Positions 44,033 to 52,643 are shown, numbered from the stretch's first letter. The stretch: 64,000 bases of DNA from Actinobaculum sp. 313 (GCF_003073475.1 NZ_CP029033.1:1-64000); one strand, 5' to 3'. Numbers and translations are program-made. The notes: generated by a model not told the origin, from the sequence alone.

Positions 44033-45369
44033 GGCTCATCCCGCCCGAAGAGTCGAGAGGGATCAATACCCCACGACTCCCATGTGAATTGCTGGTCGGG
44101 CGACGGCGACGCGGAGGGCGACGGCGACGCGGAGGAACTCGGCTGGGACGAGGGTGCCAGCTGGCTTTCCAGGTTGTCAACGATCTCGCGCGCCTCGGCC
44201 AGTGAGCTACGCGTGATGGGTGTGCGCAGTCTCTCCCGTGCCACCTGTTGTAGATCTGCCACGCGGATATCGCTGCGTTCAACGACCGAGGAGAGTGCCA
44301 TTGGACCGAGGGTCTGCGGGATTCCCCGGAAGATCGTCACGTATCCGGCGTCGCTGGAGACGTAGTACTGGGTTTGCGTCCAGCGGTAGCCGCCGAAGAG
44401 GGCGCCACCGATCAGAACAAGCACCGCGAGCAGAGCGGCGATGCGTGCCGGGATGCGCGAGCGGTGGTGCTCTTCTTCGTCAAGCGGCTCCGTGTCTGTT
44501 TCCTCATCGGCCGTGCGTGGTGGGGAGGAAAGCACATTGGCGCGGGCAGCCGCCGAATTTCCACCACGCGTAGGACGATGGTGATCAACGGCGGCGGAGC
44601 CCACGATGATGGGCTCTTGGCTCTGTGCTGGTCCCGCCTTCTCGTCGTCAACGATGTCACCGAGGACAACGGTCACATTGTCCGGAGCTCCGGCGGCCAG
44701 GGCCAGTTCAATGAGATGCTCGCCGCAAGACGCCAGGTCATGGTAGTTCCGCAGGGTGTGTTCGATGGTTTCATGGGAGACGACGCCGAACAGGCCGTCC
44801 GAGCAGAGTAGCCAGCGGTCTCCGGGAATCGCTTCGCGTACCGATTCGTCCAACTCGACGTCGCCGGGTGTATCGCCGAGCGCGCGCATAATCACATTGC
44901 GCTTGGGATGGTGCTCAGCCTCCTCCGGAGTGAGTTGGCCGCGATCAACGAGGAATTGGACGAGGGTGTGATCATGCGTGACCTGCGTCAGCTTCTCGTT
45001 GCGCTGCAGGTAGGCCCGTGAGTCTCCGATGTGGACCATGGCGAGTTTATTGCCCGAGCGCAGCAGTGCAATACAGGTGGTGCCCAATCCGGCCAGTTCC
45101 GGGTCGTCCTCCGAGCGCTGCATGAGGTCCTCATGAGCGGAATTGACTGCCTCGCGGAGCAGCGGGAGTAGATCATCGGCGCCGTGGACGTCGTCGTCGA
45201 GTGCGGCGAGGTAGCCAACGGTGACCGAGGAGGCAACGTCTCCGGCGGCGGCACCGCCCATCCCGTCGGCTAATACAAGTAGGTTTGGCGACGCATAACC
45301 GCCGTCTTGATTACTGCTGCGGATAAGGCCCACATCGGAGAATGCGGCGAAACGAAGCTGCACACTCAT
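44029..45369 (-). CDS. pstP: PP2C-type serine/threonine phosphatase PstP
   Basis: PstP removes phosphate from PknB and its targets. The 446-residue protein has the PP2C domain at 1-240 with metal-binding Asp residues in RSSNQDGGY, VLADGMGG and SDGLFGVVSHE, and DNVTVVLGDI near its end. One membrane segment (IAALLAVLVLIGGALFGGYRW, about 315-335) leads to an extracellular domain and a Ser/Pro-rich segment. It overlaps fhaB and rodA by 4 bp each, so translation of the cluster is coupled. The kinase and phosphatase thus sit on one transcript. Confidence 0.95.
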   Translation of the reverse strand: MSVQLRFAAFSDVGLIRSSNQDGGYASPNLLVLADGMGGAAAGDVASSVTVGYLAALDDDVHGADDLLPLLREAVNSAHEDLMQRSEDDPELAGLGTTCIALLRSGNKLAMVHIGDSRAYLQRNEKLTQVTHDHTLVQFLVDRGQLTPEEAEHHPKRNVIMRALGDTPGDVELDESVREAIPGDRWLLCSDGLFGVVSHETIEHTLRNYHDLASCGEHLIELALAAGAPDNVTVVLGDIVDDEKAGPAQSQEPIIVGSAAVDHHRPTRGGNSAAARANVLSSPPRTADEETDTEPLDEEEHHRSRIPARIAALLAVLVLIGGALFGGYRWTQTQYYVSSDAGYVTIFRGIPQTLGPMALSSVVERSDIRVADLQQVARERLRTPITRSSLAEAREIVDNLESQLAPSSQPSSSASPSPSASPSPDQQFTWESWGIDPSRLFGRDEP

Positions 45370-45842
45370 CGGCGTAACTCCATCGTGGTCTTACCGATAA
45401 CGATCGACGCGCCCGGCGGTAGCGGCGTTGGGGTACTAATGCGTTTGCCGGAGACGAAAGTGCCATTCGTCGAGTCGAGGTCTTCGATCCACCATTGACC
45501 GTCGTTGTGGTAGATCCGGGCATGGCGCGACGACGAATAGGTGTCGTCCAGTACGAGTGCACTGTCGGGTGAGCGTCCCACGACGATGGATGCCTGCCCA
45601 AGTGGCAGAGTCGTGCCGGCCAATGGTCCGCCTGTCACAGCCAAGGTCGGGGCGCGGGGAGTTGACTTTTGAGGTTGGGGAGTGGGGGCTGGCACGGAGT
45701 CACGGCGCGGGACGCGACGCCGTCGGTCACGCACTTGGCTGCCGTAAACGTCCTTGCGCACCGTGATTACCACGGCGAATACAAACAACCACAGCAGAGC
45801 GAGGAAACCGAAGCGCAGCAGGGTTAGGACTAGGGTGCTCAT
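45366..45842 (-). CDS. fhaB: FHA-domain protein FhaB (FipA)
   Basis: The 158-residue protein has an N-terminal membrane segment (LLRFGFLALLWLFVFAVVITV), a basic linker and a C-terminal FHA domain with GRSPDSALVLDDTYSSSRHARIY and DLDSTNGTFVSGKRI, which binds phosphothreonine peptides. In Mycobacterium FhaB links PknB signalling to division. Both ends overlap neighbours by 4 bp (fhaA and pstP). Confidence 0.94.
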   Translation of the reverse strand: MSTLVLTLLRFGFLALLWLFVFAVVITVRKDVYGSQVRDRRRRVPRRDSVPAPTPQPQKSTPRAPTLAVTGGPLAGTTLPLGQASIVVGRSPDSALVLDDTYSSSRHARIYHNDGQWWIEDLDSTNGTFVSGKRISTPTPLPPGASIVIGKTTMELRR

Positions 45843-46537
45843 TCGTCCTCCGGGCTGGTCCAGAACATGATATGTGTTCGTCCAACCGTGATTGTATTGC
45901 CATCCACCAAGGTGGCGGCGGAAATACGGTGCCCTTCGACGAAACTTCCGTTGGTCGATCCGAGATCGGTGGCGATAACACCGCCTGGCGTCACGCGTAG
46001 TTCCAGGTGACGGCGTGAGATGCCCGAGTCATCAATAGTGATGTCGCAATCGGAACCACGTCCGATCACCGTGACATCGCCGGTGAGGAGGTAACGTTCC
46101 GAGCCGATTTCGATGATGGGGTGCTCGGTAGAAGCTGCATTGGAGGTTGCCGGTGCCACGGCGCCGCGTTTCGTGGACGAAGTGATATGGAGGTTGCCGG
46201 ATTTCAAAGAGGCGTCCTCTTCAAAGCGGATCAAGATGGGTCCGAGGAAGGTGTAGCCCTGGTCGGTGGCGTACTCGGTGGCGGAGCGGATGAGTTCCTC
46301 GGCGAAGGCGTCTTGCCCCCAATCGTCAACGTTTCTGAAGTCGGCGGCGGATAGTGCGATTGTGAAGTCGTTGGGGCTGATGGTGCGTTGACGGCTCATA
46401 ACGGCCGCATTCTTATCCATGGCCTTCTTCAGGGCCGATGTGATCTCCACCGGCTTGAGCTCCGAGTGGAAGGCACGCGAAAAGGCGTTGGCCACGGCGT
46501 TCTCGACGCCCTTCTCGAACTTATCGAAAGCACCCAC
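45839..46537 (-). CDS. fhaA: FHA-domain protein FhaA with DUF3662
   Basis: The 232-residue protein has an N-terminal DUF3662 domain (FDKFEKGVENAVANAFSRAFHSELKPVEITSAL, about 3-110), a short linker and an FHA domain (GRGSDCDITIDDSGISRRHLEL, DLGSTNGSFVEGHRI). It binds phosphorylated MviN in Mycobacterium and limits peptidoglycan precursor export. The linker is far shorter than in the 527-residue M. tuberculosis protein. The GTG start follows AGGAGGTAAAGC. It is the first gene of the cluster. Confidence 0.94.
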   Translation of the reverse strand: MGAFDKFEKGVENAVANAFSRAFHSELKPVEITSALKKAMDKNAAVMSRQRTISPNDFTIALSAADFRNVDDWGQDAFAEELIRSATEYATDQGYTFLGPILIRFEEDASLKSGNLHITSSTKRGAVAPATSNAASTEHPIIEIGSERYLLTGDVTVIGRGSDCDITIDDSGISRRHLELRVTPGGVIATDLGSTNGSFVEGHRISAATLVDGNTITVGRTHIMFWTSPEDE

Positions 46538-47309
46538 GCTTTACCTCCTGCACCTCGCACCTGTAGTGATCACGGTGCGCCGTTCGACCAGAGAGCACGG
46601 TCGCATCACGGTGCTCGGTCTCACCTGTGCTGACAACTCGGTCTCACCTGTGCTGACAACCATGTACCACCTCCGGCCGATGACACTTTATCCTCTTTGA
46701 GCGGCGGAACCGAAGTGGCGCCATCCCGGCTCATCGGGGAGAGGACTCTTCCCCGGCTGGATACACGGCCGCTGCGGGCGAGGCAAGGCGCTGAGGGCGA
46801 GGCGAGCCGCTGAGGGCGGCGCCTGCCTGCTAGCGAGTGCCGCTGAGCGGCTGAACCGGTCTCTCGACGGGAGTGCTCTCAGCGAGGAGCCGTCAAAGGG
46901 CACAAACCTCGTGCGACTGCGAAGTGTCCGCTGACCAGCAGCGAAACCCTGCATCCTTCCGGTGAAGCAAAGTCCACCTATCACACCTTACGGGTTCGTT
47001 GATGCTTTTGGCATCCTTGTTATCGCGCTGTTACCTTTCTGATGAGGTTCCATGCCAGACGGCACCGTGCCTATCAGGAGCAATGGCGAAATTAATGTGG
47101 GCGGTGTCACTCGCGCCTCGTGCTGACGCGGGAGTGCCGACGCGGGAAAAGTTCCGTTCAATTCGGTGTGGCCACACTTGGGTCAGATGGCCGTTCTTCG
47201 TGGGCGGCTCCACACTGCATCGACTTGGAATTAGAACCGGTCCCCACTAAGCTGATACATGCTGAAAACGCATTCAGAGGCGGCTAGCCCGCAAGTGCGG
47301 TGCGTTCGA
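46538..47309. other. Intergenic region upstream of fhaA and tRNA-Leu
   Basis: No gene is visible. The promoter of the fhaA cluster must lie in the left part, where a perfect 23-bp tandem repeat stands (46614-46659). 46770-46830 has GC-rich near-repeats (GGCGAGGC and GCTGAGGGC). Confidence 0.6.
46614..46659. repeat. Perfect 23-bp tandem duplication upstream of fhaA
   Basis: CTCGGTCTCACCTGTGCTGA followed by CAA occurs twice in a row, about 75-120 bp before the fhaA start. It could double a regulator site of the cell-wall cluster. Confidence 0.75.
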
Positions 47310-47396
47310 GCTCAAGTGGCGGAATAGGCAGACGCGCACGGTTCAGGTCCGTGTGCCCGAAAGGGCGTGGGGGTTCAACTCCCCCCTTGAGCACCA
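47310..47396 (+). tRNA. tRNA-Leu (CAG), CCA encoded
   Basis: Acceptor GCTCAAG pairs with CTTGAGC; the anticodon loop is TTCAGGT (anticodon CAG). A long variable arm (TGCCCGAAAGGGCG) marks a class II tRNA. The T-loop is TTCAACT and CCA is encoded at 47394-47396. Confidence 0.97.
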
Positions 47397-47605
47397 TTCA
47401 TCTCGGTTGATCATCTGGCACCGGTGAGTTGATCACCTGGTACTAGTAACCTGCCAAGCCCGCCTACGGCCGGACCGTCAATCAAGTTCAGACGCATTAG
47501 CTCCTGCTTAAACCACTTTTCATGCCTGTGTTCCGTCCAGCTGGTTATGAACGCAACGAGAAGCGGCTTAAAGGCCGGAGAAGCTGTCCGCTTTGTGGTC
47601 TGGTT

Positions 47606-47969
47606 GTCGGCATGGTTTTTCTTGCCCGGCCCGTCATGCTCTAGCGGTTTCGTGTGTCCCAGTGCCGAGTGCGGTGCCCGCCTCATGCCGGGGTCTGTCG
47701 GCATGGTCTTTCTCGCCGGGGCCCGTCAGGGTCTAGTGGTGTGGTGTGTTCTAGTGTGGAGTTTGTTGTCCGTTTCATGGTTGGGTTGTCGGCATGGTCT
47801 TTCTCGCCGGGGCCCGTCAGGGTCTAGTGGTGTGGTGTGTTCTAGTGTGGAGTTTGTTGTCCGTTTCATGGTTGGGTTGTCGGCATGCTCTTTCTCGCCG
47901 GGGCCCGTCACGCTCTAGCGGTCTGGTGTGTCCCAGCGCCGAGTGCGGCGCCGGGCTCATGCTTGGGTC
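47606..47969. repeat. 91-bp tandem repeat, four copies
   Basis: Units start with GTCGGCATG at 47606, 47697, 47788 and 47879, each exactly 91 bp apart. The second and third are almost identical; the outer two have diverged in their second halves. The unit is not a multiple of three, so it cannot be one coding repeat. Confidence 0.93.
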
Positions 47970-48016
47970 TGCCGATGCGACCATGACCGGGCCATGCGAT
48001 CTGATGCTCCGATGGG

Positions 48017-48136
48017 TGTCAAAATCCCGTCCAAACGACGAGTTATCGAAAGGGCCATCGCCTCAAATCCGCATGATTCCACCATTCTTTAAATGGAGCG
48101 ATTCCACTTTGCCTTCGTTTGGACGGGATTTTGACA
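48017..48136 (+). repeat. 120-bp inverted-repeat element, copy 4
   Basis: The ends are perfect inverses (TGTCAAAATCCCGTCCAAAC and GTTTGGACGGGATTTTGACA). The 30-bp core ends exactly 42 bp before the right end and reads on the plus strand. The 30 bp to its right (AAGTACCAC and GAAGGAGC) are shared with copy 5. Confidence 0.92.
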
Positions 48137-48320
48137 AAGTACCACAGAAGGAGCACCAGGGCCTGGTCGGAACAGCACACCACGGAGCGGATTTGGACGA
48201 ACCCGACGAAGCAACACCTCTAACGGTCGGGACCTCCCTCACAGTGTTGATCTTTCGGGTCTAGACAGTCGCGGCAGGCGCCACAGCGGCAGGCTCCTCC
48301 GGCTCTGAGAAAGGGTGGAC

Positions 48321-48467
48321 TGGGTTCTCACGCCGAGGAGGAGTTGCGGGCCGGTCCTCTCAATCCAGTCCTGTGACGACTGGGTTTTGAGGTCGAGGAG
48401 GAGTTGCGGGCCGGTCCTCTCGATCTAGTCTCGTGATGACTGGGTTTTGAGGTCGAGGAGGAGTTGC
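48321..48467. repeat. 60-bp tandem repeat, about 2.5 copies
   Basis: Units start with TGGGTT at 48321, 48381 and 48441 and contain CGAGGAGGAGTTG and CGGGCCGGTCCTCTC. The last stops after GAGGAGTTGC. Confidence 0.88.
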
Positions 48468-48667
48468 TATCCGTGATGGAGTCGCGGCGTTCTGACGCTT
48501 CGACGGAGCCCTCCGACGCGATGATGTCGAGAGGAGTGACCTTCCGTGAAGCCTCCTCGAACACTGCACTCTACAACGGGGTGTTCCAGGTTTTCTGACC
48601 AACCGGTCGGCTCGCTCAGGCCGTACTTAGGTGATCACACCTCGCGTGAAATACTCCATACTGCTCA

Positions 48668-49555
48668 CTAAGTTGGCTGAGTGTTGTAGCGCGAAGCGAG
48701 AATCTCCTTGACCTCCGATACGATCAGTCCGTTCTCGACTTCTTGCCGCGTGAAACGAGCAACGCGATAACCCTGTTTGAAGAGTTCGCGGTCGCGCCAA
48801 CGATCTGCAGCGAACTGATAGTCGTCGTTGTGATAGCTGTAGCCGTCAACCTCGACCACCAGCCAGCCTTCAATCACGAAATCAACTTCGCCGACGCCCG
48901 GAATCTGCACGCCGTCGGCGAAGTTGATGCCCGCATCATGAAACTGAAGCCGAGCCTTTGTTTCCAGGGGCGAGCGCGCACGTGCACTAGCCAGAGAGAG
49001 CCTATCGCGAGCCTGCCGGGAGCCGGGACCGCGTAATAGCGCGGCAATAGCGGCGGCTGTGGTATGCGACTGGTGTAGTGCGGCGTCGCAGGCCATGAGC
49101 GGACCCTCCGGGCGGTTATCGCAACGCAGAAAGCGGGCCAGCATGAGCGGGACGGGCGCCGCGGGATAGGCGGTTGGTGCCGGAAGTTCAAGGGAGCGTT
49201 CTATATGCACGACCTCTCGAGTGCGGGGATAGAAGTAGCCTCCCAGATCACCAGCGTGAGGGTATCGGCCATGTGGTATGGCGATATGTACCACACTCCA
49301 CGATGAGGATTGGGGGTAGCCGTAGTAGTAAGCCGCATGCTGGCAGGTGATGACTCCGCCGTGTATGCGAGCAAGGACTACATGGCGCTCGGCGCCCAGC
49401 AAGCCGACCACTCCTCGAGGATAGGCGATCAGTTCTCCAGCACCTACTAGGCGGTCGACATGGCGGCGTTCTGTGCGATCCAATTGGAGCTCAAGCAGTC
49501 GCACAGCGCCGTGGCAACTGCGTATGCGAGCGAGAATGTCATCGTCTTGCGTCAT
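48668..49555 (-). CDS. DUF559 endonuclease-like protein with N-terminal winged-helix region
   Basis: The 295-residue protein has an N-terminal region like the AbiEi antitoxin winged helix (RRHVDRLVGAGELIAYPRGVVGL) and a C-terminal DUF559 domain of the Vsr-like PD-(D/E)XK type (VDFVIEGWLVVEVDGYSYH, then DRWRDRELFKQGYRVARFTRQEV). Such proteins are frequent in Actinobacteria; their role is unproven, with links to toxin-antitoxin or defence functions suggested. ATG 49555 (MTQDDDILARIR) is chosen because upstream sequence has no homology. It is a solitary gene among repeats. Confidence 0.82.
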   Translation of the reverse strand: MTQDDDILARIRSCHGAVRLLELQLDRTERRHVDRLVGAGELIAYPRGVVGLLGAERHVVLARIHGGVITCQHAAYYYGYPQSSSWSVVHIAIPHGRYPHAGDLGGYFYPRTREVVHIERSLELPAPTAYPAAPVPLMLARFLRCDNRPEGPLMACDAALHQSHTTAAAIAALLRGPGSRQARDRLSLASARARSPLETKARLQFHDAGINFADGVQIPGVGEVDFVIEGWLVVEVDGYSYHNDDYQFAADRWRDRELFKQGYRVARFTRQEVENGLIVSEVKEILASRYNTQPT

Positions 49556-49898
49556 GACTTGAGATTGGCAAGACGGCGACCTAAAAGAAAGGCGATGCGA
49601 ATTCCTGTGGAAAGGCGCGGACGAATCGAGGTTGTGGATACGTCGACTTGTTGGATGGGCCGCAATCCTTGTGTGGATGTAAGCGAATGAAGGCCAGTAG
49701 ACGATTACCAGATGGTGACCGGCGCTGTTCCGATGGTCCGGTGCCCGGCGCTCACTGATCGTGAGTATCGGCGGAGCATTCGCCATTGTTCCGGTGGATC
49801 GGTGTCAAGCCGGGCAGGTGGGTTGTGGCTGGATCAGTGAGTAGCAAGATCGCGCTTCTCTGGCGCTGGCGTTACTGTGAAGGTCTCTTCATCTGGGT

Positions 49899-50036
49899 CG
49901 GACCGGGTGTGGGTGGACCGGGCCGGATGTGTGGGTTGGACCGGGCCGGATGTGTGGGTTGGACCGGGTGTGGGTGGACCGGGCCGGGTGTGTGGGTTGG
50001 ACCGGGTGTGGGTGGACCGGGCCGGGTGTGTGAGCG
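49899..50036. repeat. GC-rich minisatellite
   Basis: GGACCGGGTGTGGGT and GGACCGGGCCGG with TGTGTGGGTT alternate in an irregular array. The strand is strongly G-rich and could form unusual structures. Confidence 0.8.
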
Positions 50037-50042
50037 GCGTGG

Positions 50043-50162
50043 TGTCAAAATCCCGTCCAAACGACGAGTTAGCAACAAGGCCATCGCCTCAATTCCGCAT
50101 GATTCCGCCATTTTTTAAATGGAGCGATTCTATTTTTCCTTCGTTTGGACGGGATTTTGACA
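50043..50162 (+). repeat. 120-bp inverted-repeat element, copy 5
   Basis: Perfect ends as in copy 4, length 120 bp, core ending 42 bp before the right end. Compared with copy 4 there are about a dozen scattered changes inside and none in the ends. The 30 bp downstream match copy 4. Confidence 0.92.
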
Positions 50163-50242
50163 AAGTACCACCGAAGGAGCGCCAGTGCCTGGTTGGCCGA
50201 GTAGGCCACGGAGGGGATTTGGGTAGATTTGGCGCTGCGCGA

Positions 50243-50366
50243 GTCGTGTTGGGGGTGGATTTGCCCAGCGTAGGTCGTGTTGGGGGTGGATTTGCCCAGC
50301 GTAGGTCGTGTTGGGGGTGGATTTGCCCAGCGTAGGTCGTGTTGGGGTGGATTTGCCCAGCGTAGG
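50243..50366. repeat. 31-bp tandem repeat, four copies
   Basis: Units start with GTCGTGTTGGGG at 50243, 50274, 50305 and 50336 and contain GTGGATTTGCCCAGCGTAG. The fourth is one base short, and a fifth partial unit follows. There are no spacers, so it is not CRISPR. Confidence 0.92.
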
Positions 50367-51198
50367 TCGTGTTAGGGCAGATCTACCCCTGTGGGGGTCA
50401 CGCCCGGACAGACCGACCCACGGCAGTTGACTATGCAACGGCAGACCCCCACTGACCTGCGGAACTTGGGCGGATGGACCCTGCTGAGATCAGACATGCG
50501 CAGCGCTAGAGGCATGTGGATGCGGGTCGTGTCACTGGCACACTTATGCCGTTGGTGCATTCAATGGGCGGGCCGTAGCAGATGCGGAGGTGATCATGGC
50601 GGTTTGCCCAGTGTTATGCCCGTCGGCAGGCATTTGAGACCCTGCGCCGGACGGAAGGCCGTCCGGGCAAAAGGCGACAGAGCGGACGGAGCGGCGATAC
50701 GTGACCGCCAGGCCGGGGATGAGGTCCAGGCGCGTGGGAAGGTGAACCGTCGACAACCTGAAGCGCAGGGACCGTGAACGGTTGGGACCGTGAACGTGTG
50801 GAAACGCGGGAGGGAGAGTGAATGCCCGGGACGCGAACCTCCGGGCGCGCGGGAGGGAATAAACCGCCAGGCCCGGGAGGGAATGAACCGCCGGGAACCA
50901 GGAAGGGACCGACCGGCGACGCGAGACCGCCAGGCCGGGTAACGGGACCGGCATGATTGAGCACAAATCGCGGTCGTTCGCCCGTGGCATCCACGATGCG
51001 GCAGTGCTCGCGAAACCGCAGGCCTCGATTTATCCTCAGGGTATCCGCACACGCTGGAACAACGTATGGAAACGGATGGCAGTGCCGCAGAGGGGGACCG
51101 AAATGGTCTGTGCCAGTGGGAGCGCCAGTCCGTGCCAGTCCGTGTGTGGCCTATGCGCGATAGTCCAGACATCGAGCGAAAGACAAAGGAGGATGGAC

Positions 51199-52374
51199 AT
51201 GGCAGGTCATACGACACGAACCGTTCGAGCAGGACTCGAGAACGATATGGCCTACGGGTCAGTGGTACCCCCGGTCTACCTCTCGACGAACTTCGCTTTC
51301 GAGGCATTTGACAACAAACGCGAGTACGACTACACGCGGTGCGGCAATCCGACGCGTTCAATTCTGGCCGAGGCACTAGCCGATTTAGAAGGCGGCGCAG
51401 GAGCAGTTGTTACGGCGACGGGTACTGCCGCGATTACGCTCGCGCTTCTGACCTTCGTCAAGCCGGGGCAGAAGGTACTCGCCCCATGTGACTGTTACGG
51501 AGGAACATGGCGTTTGCTCTCGACATTGGCTGAGACTCGCCATCTCGACGTTGAGTTCGTTTCAATGACCGGAACGGCGGCGGTGTCGGCCATCACTGAG
51601 CAGCGGCCCGCAGTGGTCTTCATTGAAACGCCTTCCAACCCGCTGCTGCGCATCACCGATATACGCGCGACGGCCGCGGCCGCGAAGCAGGTGGGCGCCG
51701 TCGTCGTCGCCGACAATACTTTCCTCTCACCACTCGGGCAGCAACCGTTGCAACTCGGATGTGACATCGTGCTGCACTCCACCACGAAGTACATCAACGG
51801 GCATAGCGACGTGGTGGGCGGTGCCGTTGTGGCGAAGACTGCGGAGGACGCCGAGCGCCTGGCCTGGTGGGCGAATGTGCTAGGAGTGACGGGCAGTCCG
51901 TTCGATTCGTATCTCACTCTGCGTGGCCTGCGGACCCTGCGGGCGCGCTTGAACGTGCACCAGAGCAATGCGCGCGTTCTTGCGGAGACTTTGGCGGGGC
52001 GGCCAGAAGTATCTGCAGTCTACTATCCCGGCCTTTCCGATAGTCCTGACCATGAGTTAGCGACGGCGCAGCAGCAGGGCTACGGAGGTATGGTCTCCTT
52101 CGAGCTTGTCGGCGGCGAGGCCGCCGTGGAGGCCTTCCTCACCGGACTGGAGCATTTCTCCCTGGCTGAGTCTCTGGGTGGAGTGGAGTCTCTTGTGGCG
52201 CATCCTGCCTCCATGACGCACGCGGCGATGGATGCCCAGGCGCAGGCCGCAGCCGGTGTGACGCCTGGCCTGCTGCGACTGAGCGTGGGGATCGAGGACG
52301 CGGATGATCTGGTAGCGGACGTTCTTGCCGGTCTGGAGAGAGCGGGTGCTGCGGCGGGGGCTGCCGCAGCATAG
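51199..52374 (+). CDS. metB: Cystathionine gamma-synthase
   Basis: This PLP enzyme joins an activated homoserine with cysteine in methionine synthesis. The 391 residues include RAGLENDMAYGSVVPPVYLSTNF, YTRCGNPTR, the PLP-binding lysine in LHSTTKYINGHSDVVGG and ESLVAHPASMTH near the C-terminus, all typical of the Cys/Met metabolism family. MetB is most likely; an O-acetylhomoserine sulfhydrylase or lyase of the same family cannot be fully excluded. The start at 51199 (MAGHTTRTVRAG) has AGGAGG 6 bp upstream; the ATG 6 bp earlier is too close. It stands alone. Confidence 0.9.
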   Translation: MAGHTTRTVRAGLENDMAYGSVVPPVYLSTNFAFEAFDNKREYDYTRCGNPTRSILAEALADLEGGAGAVVTATGTAAITLALLTFVKPGQKVLAPCDCYGGTWRLLSTLAETRHLDVEFVSMTGTAAVSAITEQRPAVVFIETPSNPLLRITDIRATAAAAKQVGAVVVADNTFLSPLGQQPLQLGCDIVLHSTTKYINGHSDVVGGAVVAKTAEDAERLAWWANVLGVTGSPFDSYLTLRGLRTLRARLNVHQSNARVLAETLAGRPEVSAVYYPGLSDSPDHELATAQQQGYGGMVSFELVGGEAAVEAFLTGLEHFSLAESLGGVESLVAHPASMTHAAMDAQAQAAAGVTPGLLRLSVGIEDADDLVADVLAGLERAGAAAGAAAA

Positions 52375-52553
52375 GTCGCCACGGCGGCGAGGTTTACGAC
52401 GATGTCGGCGAGAGACAATGTTGACGAGCGGTGGTCGAGGTTGTGAGTGACGCGGCGGACCAGAGCAGGGCCTAAGTTGCCCGCGACGCCGCCAACAAGC
52501 GTTGCCGTGGCAAGGGGCCATTCGAGCGAAACGCGGCGACCAGAATACGGGAG
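52375..52553 (-). pseudogene. Possible remnant of a signal-peptidase-II-like membrane protein
   Basis: One minus-strand frame reads LATATLVGGVAGNLGPALVRR followed by LSLADIVVNLAAVATY, which recalls the GN...R and ADI parts of LspA-type membrane proteins. The frame has no credible start, is only about 60 codons, and would continue antisense into metB. It may be a decayed gene or a coincidence. Confidence 0.2.
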
Positions 52554-52643
52554 TTGTAGCTCGTATCACCGCGGCACGCACCAGCGACACGTCGCAGAGC
52601 ATTCTGCTACACTTTGCACTATGACACTTCTTTACCGATTTTG

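Larger units (their letters stand above)
47397..48667. other. Repeat-dominated intergenic region
   Basis: These 1.27 kb hold no supported gene. In order: 200 bp without features, a 91-bp tandem repeat (47606-47969), copy 4 of the 120-bp element (48017-48136), and a 60-bp tandem repeat (48321-48467). Short frames across the repeats change phase between units and are not genes. Confidence 0.75.
49556..51198. other. Long repeat-rich intergenic region before metB
   Basis: No gene is supported in 1.6 kb. It contains GGACCGGG-type repeats (49899-50036), copy 5 of the 120-bp element (50043-50162), a 31-bp tandem repeat (50243-50366), a GC-rich part with GGGAGGGAATGAACCGCC-like near-repeats (50860-50900) and the metB leader. 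No SAM riboswitch or T-box was recognised in the leader. Confidence 0.7.

Noticed and set aside
47547-47918. Plus-strand frame of 123 codons rich in Ser/Gly/Val after tRNA-Leu
   Set aside because: It crosses the 91-bp repeats in shifting phase (91 is not a multiple of three), so the frame is a by-product of the repeat.
47310-47969. Genomic island integrated at tRNA-Leu
   Set aside because: No integrase, no copy of the tRNA 3' end downstream and no foreign genes; only local repeats follow.
48328-48564. Small Ser/Arg-rich protein across the 60-bp repeat
   Set aside because: The unit is a multiple of three, so an open frame is expected by chance; no ribosome binding site and no similarity were seen.
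50243-50366. 31-bp repeats as a CRISPR array
   Set aside because: Units are directly joined without spacers and no cas gene is present; it is a plain tandem repeat.
50544-50990. Minus-strand open frame of 148 codons before metB
   Set aside because: It is GC-rich, Pro/Arg/Ser-heavy, overlaps other frames equally open, and shows no ribosome binding site or family motif.
50950-51198. SAM riboswitch or T-box in the metB leader
   Set aside because: I looked for the conserved SAM-I/II core and the T-box sequence and did not find them; control may be by a protein.
50953-51198. Upstream start giving MetB an 82-residue N-terminal extension
   Set aside because: The extension has no family similarity, and AGGAGG stands at the right distance before 51199.
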